The notes under the pieces: model-generated
Seen by the model: the letters and a program-made list of their open reading frames with translations, nothing else
Databases searched by the model: none
Told to the model about the DNA's origin: nothing
Origin: Myxococcales bacterium
Lineage (GTDB): Bacteria > Myxococcota > Myxococcia > Myxococcales > JAKAPL01
Direction: 5' to 3'
Assembly (NCBI GenBank): GCA_021807105.1
Contig: JAKAPL010000040.1
Coordinates: 1 to 33,478, forward strand
DNA: 33,478 nt
Position numbers and translations under genes: made by a program
In this document: piece by piece, positions 1-5,694 of the stretch
Position numbering within the stretch: the first letter of the stretch is position 1
How the letters are laid out: the number at the start of each line of letters is the position of its first letter

Positions 1-123
1 AAGGGCGTGCTCGCTCCTTCCTCCTGCGGCGTGCTTCAGCACGCCTCGTCGGTCGTCGCTGCGCTTGCCCTTCTCGGCTGCGGTCTCGAACGCCTCGCTA
101 CGCCGTACCGTGAATAAGACGGG
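1..123. mobile_element. Partial copy of a terminal-inverted-repeat (MITE-like) element, truncated by the contig start
   Basis: Positions 1-123 match 3587-3709 base for base. The match ends exactly at the terminal inverted repeat GTGAATAAGACGGG (110-123), after which the flanks differ. This boundary shows a discrete interspersed element rather than a random repeat. The left part is missing because the contig starts inside the element. It contains no gene. Confidence 0.7.
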
Positions 124-182
124 TTGACGGGTCGCTCTCGACGTTCGAGGAGAGCAGGGGCGCGCCCGCCGCCCCCGCCCCT

Positions 183-711
183 CCGATCGCAGCCTCCGGC
201 GATCCGATCGCTGCTGCCGGCTCTCCGATCGCAGCCTCGGGCGACCCGATCGCTGCTTCCGGCTCTCCGTCCGCAGCCTCCAAGGCTCCGATCGATGCCT
301 CCAAGCCTTCCATCGATGCCTCGAAGCCTTCCATCGATGCCTCCAAGGTCCCCGGCAGCTCCTTCCGGCGACCCGATCGCTCCCTCCGGCTGCCCGATCG
401 CTCCCCCCGGCGACCCGGTCGCTCCCTCCGGCGACCCGGCCGCTGCTCCCGGCTCTTCGGCGGGCTCGACGGAAGGCTTCGAGGCATCGACAGGAGCCTT
501 CGAGGCATCGATGGAAGGCTTCGAGGCATCTTCCGGAGAGTCCGGGAGCACGATCGATCGACCCGGAAGCTGCGATCGGAGCCCTGGAAGCTGCGGACGG
601 AGCCTTGGAAGCTGCGGACGGAGCCTTGGGAGCTGCGATCGAAGGCTTGGAGGCTGCGATGGAAGGCTCGGAGGCTGCGATGGAAGCCCGGAAGCTTTCG
701 ATCGGAGAGCC
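183..711. repeat. Array of 21-bp repeats arranged as two inverted arms (copy 1)
   Basis: About 25 imperfect 21-bp units fill this stretch between the element and skp. The left arm (about 183-455) runs as CCGATCGC-type units followed by a CTCC-containing half, for example units starting at 183, 204, 225 and 246. The right arm (about 471-711) carries the same unit as its reverse complement (GGAGGCTGCGATGG-like and GGAAGCTGCGGACGG-like). The stretch GATGCCTCGAAGCC near 315 is thus mirrored by GGCTTCGAGGCATC near 504. Since 21 is a multiple of three, several frames on both strands stay open as heptapeptide repeats; I do not regard these as genes. A transcript of either strand could fold into a very long imperfect hairpin. 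The function is unknown. Confidence 0.85.
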
Positions 712-796
712 GGTTCCCGGCCCCGGGCCCTTTGGGCGCGGGGCAACGACACGCGGGGTGGGGGGCGAAACTTGGGTCAGCTCGACGGCGGCGATC

Positions 797-825
797 TTGA
801 CAGTCTCGGTCGAATGCCGCAAGGT
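797..825 (+). promoter_or_regulatory. Possible promoter for skp-lpxD
   Basis: A consensus -35 hexamer TTGACA lies at 797-802. The best-spaced -10 (820-825, CAAGGT, 17-bp spacer) is poor, so only the -35 is convincing. It sits between the 21-bp array and skp, where a promoter for this two-gene unit would be expected. The same sequence recurs at 30596-30624 in the second copy. Confidence 0.35.
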
Positions 826-856
826 GCGCCCGCTTTTTGCAGGAGGCGCCCAAACC

Positions 857-1399
857 ATGTCCCGTTCCTTCATCGCCGCCGCGTTCGCCGCCCTCGTCCT
901 CGCGCCCGTCGCGCGCGCGGAATCGCGCTTCGGCTTCGTCGATCTGCAGCGGGCCATCGCCGAGATCCAGGAGGGGCGCGAGGCCAAGGCCCGCCTGAAG
1001 AAGGAGTTCGACGAGCGGCAATCCGAGCTGGACGCGAAGCAGGAGGAGGTCAAGCAGGCGCAGGCCGACCTCAAGGCCCACCAGGACGCGATGAGCGACG
1101 AGGCGAAGCGGAAGGCCGAGCAGGAGATGGACCAGAAGATGATCGAGGTGAGCCGTCTCTACCAGTCGCTCCAGAAGGAGCTGATGCGCAAGGAGCAGGA
1201 GACGATGAAGCCGATCCTGGCCAAGATGACCCGGGTCATCAAGACGATCGCCGAGAACGAGGGGCTGACGATGGTCTTCGAGCAGAGCCAGGGGCTGCTG
1301 TACGCCCAGCCCTCGCTCGATCTCACTAACGAGGTCATCCGCCGCTACAACGGCGCGGCGGCGAAGAAGGCCAAAGCGGCCGTCGATTCCTCGAACTGA
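857..1399 (+). CDS. skp: Periplasmic chaperone Skp/OmpH family
   Basis: A 180-aa protein of the OmpH/Skp family, periplasmic chaperones that hold unfolded outer-membrane proteins on the way to the BAM complex. The N-terminus is a signal peptide of about 21 residues ending in VARA before ESRFGFVDLQRA, the typical first beta strand. A long charged coiled coil (about residues 35-110) forms the tentacle, and the C-terminal part returns to the body domain. The start ATG at 857 is chosen because AGGAGG lies at 841-846 and the signal peptide begins there. The frame stays open upstream to 605 only because it runs through the 21-bp array. lpxD follows 16 bp downstream, the usual skp-lpxD order of Gram-negative envelope operons. 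The usual upstream bamA is absent. An identical copy lies at 30656-31198. Confidence 0.9.
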   Translation: MSRSFIAAAFAALVLAPVARAESRFGFVDLQRAIAEIQEGREAKARLKKEFDERQSELDAKQEEVKQAQADLKAHQDAMSDEAKRKAEQEMDQKMIEVSRLYQSLQKELMRKEQETMKPILAKMTRVIKTIAENEGLTMVFEQSQGLLYAQPSLDLTNEVIRRYNGAAAKKAKAAVDSSN

Positions 1400-1415
1400 C
1401 GGCAAGGGCGGGAAC

Positions 1416-2651
1416 ATGGCGCGCGGCCCGTATCCCCGGCGTGACCCTCCCGCGCACGGGGACGCGGAGGGCGCCCGCGAGGACGCGGGAGGCGGGGCCG
1501 CCCGGGGGAACAGGGAGGTGGGGGCGGTTCCCCGGGCGCCCGTCGCGCCTCTCCTGTCTTCCTCGCAGCCCGAGATCCGAGGCGTGAGCGGAGCCCCGTC
1601 GTTCCCCCTGTCCGAGCTGGCGGCCGTCGGCGGCGCCTCGCTCGAAGGCGACGGGACGCGCCGCATCCGCGGCGTCGCCGGGCTCTCCGACGCCACCCCC
1701 GAGCAGCTCGCCTTCTTCCACAACCCGCGCTACCGCCGGGCGTTCGCCGCGACCCGGGCCGGGGCGGTCGTCGTCTCGCGGGAGGACGCGGCGAGGGAGG
1801 GGCGCCCCGCGACGAGCCTGCTCGTCGCCGAGAACCCACACCTCGCGTTCGGCAGGATCTCCGCGCTCTTCCACCCGGAGCCGGCCGCCCGCCCCGGCCG
1901 CCACCCCTCCGCCGTCATCGATCCTTCGGCGCGCGTCCACCCGACCGCGGAGATCGGGCCGCTCACCTTCGTCGGCGCGGGCGCGTCGGTCGGGGCGCGC
2001 GCGCGGCTCCTCCCCGGCGCGGTCGTCGGGAGCGGGGCGGTGGTGGGCGTGGACTGCGTGCTCCATCCCGGGGCGATCGTCCGCGAGCGCTGCATCCTCG
2101 GAGACCGGGTCGTGCTCCAGCCCGGCGCGATCGTGGGGAGCGACGGCTTCGGCTACGCTTTCGACCCCGCCGGCCCCTCGCACGTGAAGGTCCCGCAGGC
2201 CGGCATCGCCCGGATCGAGGACGATGTCGAGCTGGGGGCGAACGCCTGCGTGGACCGGGCGACGCTCGGCGAGACCGTCGTCGGCCGGGGGACGAAGATC
2301 GACAACCTCGTCCAGGTGGCCCACAACGTCCGCATCGGCCCGCTGGGGCTCCTCTGCGCGCAGGCCGGCGTCTCCGGGAGCACCGAGCTGGGCGAGGGCG
2401 TCGTGGTCGCCGGACAGGTCGGGATCACCGGGCACCTCAAGGTTGGGGACGGCGCCCGCCTCGCCGCCCAGGCCGGCGTGATGGCGGACGTAGCGCCAGG
2501 GGAGACGCGCGGCGGCTCGCCGTCGCTGCCCCATCGGGCGTGGCTGAAAGCCTCCGCGGCGACGGCGCAGCTACCCGAGATGATCAGGGAAAACCGGGAG
2601 CTGCGGCAGCGGGTCGCGGCGCTGGAGGAGAAGCTCGCCGGCAAGAAGTAG
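1416..2651 (+). CDS. lpxD: UDP-3-O-(3-hydroxyacyl)glucosamine N-acyltransferase LpxD
   Basis: LpxD adds the N-linked hydroxyacyl chain to UDP-3-O-acyl-glucosamine, the third step of lipid A synthesis in the cytoplasm. The protein has the N-terminal uridine-binding domain (FPLSELAAVGGASLEGDG onward), then a left-handed beta helix of hexapeptide repeats. The catalytic His lies in VQVAHNVRIG (residue 303 from the ATG, 247 from the alternative GTG), and a C-terminal helix (IRENRELRQRVAALEEKL) follows. The ATG at 1416 gives 411 aa with about 56 non-conserved Pro/Gly/Ala-rich residues before the family begins. A GTG at 1584 would give 355 aa, closer to the roughly 340 aa of characterised LpxD, but its ribosome binding site is weak. 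The usual downstream fabZ and lpxA are missing. An identical copy lies at 31215-32450. Confidence 0.93.
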   Translation: MARGPYPRRDPPAHGDAEGAREDAGGGAARGNREVGAVPRAPVAPLLSSSQPEIRGVSGAPSFPLSELAAVGGASLEGDGTRRIRGVAGLSDATPEQLAFFHNPRYRRAFAATRAGAVVVSREDAAREGRPATSLLVAENPHLAFGRISALFHPEPAARPGRHPSAVIDPSARVHPTAEIGPLTFVGAGASVGARARLLPGAVVGSGAVVGVDCVLHPGAIVRERCILGDRVVLQPGAIVGSDGFGYAFDPAGPSHVKVPQAGIARIEDDVELGANACVDRATLGETVVGRGTKIDNLVQVAHNVRIGPLGLLCAQAGVSGSTELGEGVVVAGQVGITGHLKVGDGARLAAQAGVMADVAPGETRGGSPSLPHRAWLKASAATAQLPEMIRENRELRQRVAALEEKLAGKK

Positions 2652-2669
2652 GCGGCGGGCAGCGGGCGG

Positions 2670-2963
2670 TCACTTCCTGAAGAGCGCCTCGAGGCGCGCC
2701 CGGGGATCCTCCTTCGGGCCGGCGGACCGGCGGCCCGGCCCCGCGGCGAGCTGGAAGAACTCGCAGAAGTTCGCCCTCTCCTTGTCCTGGACCCGCTCCG
2801 CCTGCGGCTCGCGGCACTGGTCGCTCGCCGAGGTGTCGTAGAAGCGGCACTGGACGCAGGCATGCAGCTCTGCGCCGCAGCCGTCGCAGACGTCGCGCCG
2901 GCCGACGGTGCCGTCCGCGGCGACCGGATGGCCGCAGGCCTGGCAATGGCGATCGCTCTCCAC
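2670..2963 (-). CDS. Small zinc-ribbon protein of unknown function
   Basis: A 97-aa protein with a regular cysteine pattern: CxxC at 7-10, CxxC at 26-29, CxxC at 36-39, then C50 and C67. The segment HACVQCRFYD is followed by a CREP motif and KERANFCEFF. This fits a compact protein with one or more structural zinc sites. I recognise the general pattern from proteobacterial hypothetical proteins but cannot assign a function. It ends 18 bp from the stop of lpxD, so the genes are convergent. It starts 7 bp after the stop of the upstream membrane-protein gene, so those two probably form an operon. The duplicate is at 32469-32762. Confidence 0.75.
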   Translation of the reverse strand: MESDRHCQACGHPVAADGTVGRRDVCDGCGAELHACVQCRFYDTSASDQCREPQAERVQDKERANFCEFFQLAAGPGRRSAGPKEDPRARLEALFRK

Positions 2964-2970
2964 GGGCGGC

Positions 2971-3426
2971 CTACGGCGCCGGCGCGGCCGCGCGCGCTAG
3001 AGGCGCGGGCGCCCGCGCCCCGCGCGAAAGGGCCATCCGCTGAGCTTCGCTCGCCGACTTGCGCGCCGCGAGCGCCGCGCGGACGGCCTCTTCCGCGCGG
3101 GAGGACTGGAGGCGCAGCCAGAGCCCGTAGCCCCCGGCGGCCGCGGCCGAGAGCAGGACCGCGGCGAGGATCCACGACAGACCGCGCCATCGCCGCCGCC
3201 GGGGGGGCGGGGCGGCCTTCTCGCGGGCCCGCAGCGCCGCCTCCTCGATCCGCAGCCGCGCGGCGCCGTCCACGAGCCTCTCCTCCTCCCGCTGCCGCGA
3301 GGTCGAGAAGTCGTCGGCCCGGAGCGAGGCGTTGCCGACCCGCTCCCCGCCGCCGGGCGAGCGATGCACCTCGTCCTCCAGCAGATCGCCGAACAGCTCG
3401 TCTCGGGAGAGGGGATCGTCGGTCAT
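2971..3426 (-). CDS. Single-pass membrane protein of unknown function
   Basis: A 151-aa protein with an acidic, hydrophilic N-terminal half (about residues 1-75) rich in Arg/Glu heptads around residues 42-70 that could form a coiled coil. A basic patch PPPRRRRWRG is followed by one hydrophobic segment (about 82-103) and a short Ala-rich tail. By the positive-inside rule the N-terminus should be cytoplasmic. No family is recognised. The start codon ATG (3424-3426) lies 5 bp after a good -10 hexamer and has no Shine-Dalgarno sequence, suggesting a leaderless message. The zinc-ribbon gene follows directly. The identical copy is at 32770-33225. Confidence 0.65.
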   Translation of the reverse strand: MTDDPLSRDELFGDLLEDEVHRSPGGGERVGNASLRADDFSTSRQREEERLVDGAARLRIEEAALRAREKAAPPPRRRRWRGLSWILAAVLLSAAAAGGYGLWLRLQSSRAEEAVRAALAARKSASEAQRMALSRGARAPAPLARAAAPAP

Positions 3427-3431
3427 GGCGC

Positions 3432-3437
3432 ATCATA
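3432..3437 (-). promoter_or_regulatory. Putative -10 element directly upstream of the membrane-protein gene
   Basis: On the minus strand the hexamer TATGAT (5 of 6 matches to TATAAT) sits 5 bp before the ATG. The -35 region is poor (CGAACA with a 17-bp spacer). The geometry would start the transcript at or next to the ATG. Confidence 0.4.
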
Positions 3438-3535
3438 ACCCGCGCCGCGGGGGATGTTCGAGGGGGGAGCAGGGACGGCTGGCCCGTCCTCGACACAGAC
3501 AGCGGACCTCGCCCGCATCGCCCTGCTCATGGTTA

Positions 3536-3710
3536 TCCCGTCTTATTCACGATCCGGCTGCTGCGGCGTCCGATCCCGCGCCTGCGAAGGGCGTGCTCGC
3601 TCCTTCCTCCTGCGGCGTGCTTCAGCACGCCTCGTCGGTCGTCGCTGCGCTTGCCCTTCTCGGCTGCGGTCTCGAACGCCTCGCTACGCCGTACCGTGAA
3701 TAAGACGGGA
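3536..3710. mobile_element. MITE-like element with 15-bp terminal inverted repeats (complete copy)
   Basis: The 175-bp element is bounded by perfect inverted repeats: TCCCGTCTTATTCAC at 3536-3550 and its reverse complement at 3696-3710. TTA is present directly outside both ends (3533-3535 and 3711-3713), compatible with a 3-bp target duplication. Inside is an 8-bp hairpin, GGCGTGCT/AGCACGCC, at 3614-3631. There is no coding gene. Partial copies occur at 1-123 and 33335-33478. It fits a non-autonomous miniature inverted-repeat element or a REP/BIME-like palindromic unit. The transposase family cannot be named from this window. It fills most of the 344-bp gap between the flanking genes. Confidence 0.7.
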
Positions 3711-3770
3711 TTATCCGTGTCGCGACATCGGAGGTAAGACCGGCTCCAAAGCCCGATGACGAGGCCCGGA

Positions 3771-5573
3771 TCAGGGGAGCGGCGCCGCCGCGAGGTAGAC
3801 GTGCGCGGCCGTCTCGACGCCGGCGCCGCCGGTCGGGGCGGTGAAGAGCGAGAAGAGGCGGCCGCCGGCGCCGGCGAGCGTCTGATAGCCGCCGAGCCAG
3901 GCCGGGACGCCGTCGAGCGTGTCGAAGACGAACGGCGAGGGCGAGACCAGGGCCGCGGGGCCGAAGGTCCGGGCGCCGTCCTCCGAGACCGCGTAAAAGA
4001 CGTGGCCGGTCCCGTCGCGGTTGTCGACCCAGGAGACGAAGAGCCGTCCCCCGCCATCCAGGAACGCCGCGGGGTGGAAGTGGGTCGCGCAGCCCCGGTC
4101 CGCGTTGACCGGCACGGCGCTCCCCCAGGTGGCGCCCTCGTCCTCGCTCGCCGCGACCACGATGTCGGTCGCGTCGTCGCCGCCCACCACGTAGACCACG
4201 TAGAGGTTCGCCCCGTCCGGAGAGACGGCGAGGGCCGGCCGGTCCACGACGACCCGATCGGCGGCGCCGCTCACCTCCACGTTGGGCTCCTTCGGCGGCG
4301 AGACCCCCTGGGGGCCGGGGAGCAGCAGAGCGAACCAGATCGACTCGGCGGTCCCGCCGGCGAGGGTCGTCCCTGAGGCCTGGTCTTCGAGCACCGCGGC
4401 GAGATCGGTCGACTCGACCCAGGTGAGATAGGCGAAGCCCGAGTCGTCGAAGGCGAGGGACGGCAGGTCGCGGAAGGCGGCCCGCCCCCCGTTGTCGACC
4501 TCGGCGCCCGGCGAGAACGAGGCGGCCCCGGCGGCGCCCCCGACGAGGCGAATCTGATAGGGGCCAGCGCCGCCGAACTCGCCCGAGAACTCGCCGAACG
4601 CCACGTACGGCCGCCCGTCCGCGGGACTCACGGCGAGCGACGGCTTGTCGATCGCCCCGCCGCCCGGATCGACGTCGCCCGGCGAGAGGGCGTTGACCGG
4701 GGTGCTCCACGCGACGCCGCCCGCCGAGCTCTCCACCCAGAGGTGCGCGCCGGAGCCCGTCACGCCGGCCCAGGCGAGGTAGAAGCGGCCGGAGCCGTCC
4801 ACGGCGAGCGACGGATCGAAGGCGATCTCGTCCTCCCCGCCGGCGAGCGCCGTCCCAACCTCGAACGTCGCGCCCCGGTCGGTGGAGACGGCGGTGCCGA
4901 TCCGGGACGCCCCGCCGTCGGCCGGCGCGGCCATGAACGCGACGACGATGCCGGCGTCGCCCGCCGCGAGCACCCCTTCCGCCTCGCTCGCGGAGAGCGG
5001 CCCGCCCGAGACCTCGATCGGCGGCCCGAAGGCGAGCGGCCCCGCGTCCACCGGCAGCGCGCCGCAGGCGCCCCCGTCCGGACGGTGGCCGCCGAGGCCG
5101 ACGGCCGGGCTGCTCCCGCAGGCGATCTGCCCCACGGTGAGGGACGGGATGCAGACGCGGCAGGCGGGGTCGCAGGAGAAGCCTCCCCGGGCGCAGTCCA
5201 CGTCGCTCGCGCAGGAGCGGCCGCAGGCGCTCTGGCCGGGCAGGACCTCCACGCACGCCCCACCCGCGGGACACGGCGCGGCCGCCCCGCAGGCGGCGGT
5301 GCAGTAGCCGCCCGGGACCGCCGTGAGGCAGGTGAGGCCCGCCGCGCAGTCGCCGGCCCCGCAGGCCGAGCCCAGCGGCTGGCCCCCCGCTCCCCCGCCG
5401 CTGGCGCTCCCCCCATCGCCGCCCGTCCCGGGGCCGCCGCTCGCCCCGCTCGTGCCCCCCGAGGACGAGGAGGAGGCGGCGGGCGCGCCTGCGTCCGCGG
5501 CCCGGCCCGCGCCGCGGCAGGCCGCGCTGAACGCGAGCGGGAGCAGGAGGCACGAGAGGCGGATGGGACGCAT
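3771..5573 (-). CDS. Predicted lipoprotein with BNR/Asp-box (sialidase-like propeller) repeats
   Basis: A protein of about 600 aa, probably anchored in the outer envelope. From the ATG at 5573 it has a short lipoprotein signal (lipobox SAAC), then a Ser/Gly/Asp-rich linker. A Cys-rich segment (CGAGDCAAGLTC, then CxxxC pairs) precedes a large C-terminal region with Asp-box motifs S-x-D-x-G-x-T-W/F: VSTDRGATF, ASEDEGATW and VSEDGARTF. Such boxes mark six-bladed propellers of sialidases and many unrelated extracellular proteins. The catalytic Arg triad of sialidases is not evident, so no enzyme activity is claimed. Alternative starts lie at 5591 (a GGAGG directly abuts that ATG) and 5630. It is divergent from the kinase gene. 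Confidence 0.75.
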   Translation of the reverse strand: MRPIRLSCLLLPLAFSAACRGAGRAADAGAPAASSSSSGGTSGASGGPGTGGDGGSASGGGAGGQPLGSACGAGDCAAGLTCLTAVPGGYCTAACGAAAPCPAGGACVEVLPGQSACGRSCASDVDCARGGFSCDPACRVCIPSLTVGQIACGSSPAVGLGGHRPDGGACGALPVDAGPLAFGPPIEVSGGPLSASEAEGVLAAGDAGIVVAFMAAPADGGASRIGTAVSTDRGATFEVGTALAGGEDEIAFDPSLAVDGSGRFYLAWAGVTGSGAHLWVESSAGGVAWSTPVNALSPGDVDPGGGAIDKPSLAVSPADGRPYVAFGEFSGEFGGAGPYQIRLVGGAAGAASFSPGAEVDNGGRAAFRDLPSLAFDDSGFAYLTWVESTDLAAVLEDQASGTTLAGGTAESIWFALLLPGPQGVSPPKEPNVEVSGAADRVVVDRPALAVSPDGANLYVVYVVGGDDATDIVVAASEDEGATWGSAVPVNADRGCATHFHPAAFLDGGGRLFVSWVDNRDGTGHVFYAVSEDGARTFGPAALVSPSPFVFDTLDGVPAWLGGYQTLAGAGGRLFSLFTAPTGGAGVETAAHVYLAAAPLP

Positions 5574-5643
5574 GGCGGCGAGGAGCGACATCCTCCGGGA
5601 TAACAGGACGGCGAGGGGCGCGGCAAGCATCCCGCCGGGGCGC

Positions 5644-5673
5644 TTGTCGCAACCGGCGCCCCGGCGTTACTGT
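5644..5673 (+). promoter_or_regulatory. Possible promoter for the Ser/Thr kinase gene
   Basis: TTGTCG (5644-5649) and TACTGT (5668-5673) are separated by 18 bp. The GGAGGAAG ribosome binding site at 5679-5686 follows, 8 bp before the TTG start. Matches to consensus are moderate. Confidence 0.35.
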
Positions 5674-5694
5674 CGTCCGGAGGAAGCCGAGAAC

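Larger units (their letters stand above)
265..3679. repeat. 3415-bp segment repeated at 30064-33478 (copy 1)
   Basis: From 265 onward the sequence matches the region starting at 30064, with a constant offset of 29799, up to the last base of the window. All proteins encoded in both copies are identical. The left boundary falls inside the 21-bp array (T at 264 against G at 30063), and the right boundary is simply the contig end inside the inverted-repeat element. The segment carries part of the array, skp, lpxD, two small minus-strand genes and most of the element. It may be an assembly-graph loop or a very recent duplication. Confidence 0.9.

Noticed and set aside
183-711. CRISPR array
   Set aside because: Units are 21 bp and contiguous with no unique spacers, the polarity inverts midway, and no cas gene is present.
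605-856. An N-terminal extension of Skp encoded by the right arm of the array
   Set aside because: The AGGAGG site and signal peptide at 857 define the start; the upstream frame is repeat-derived.
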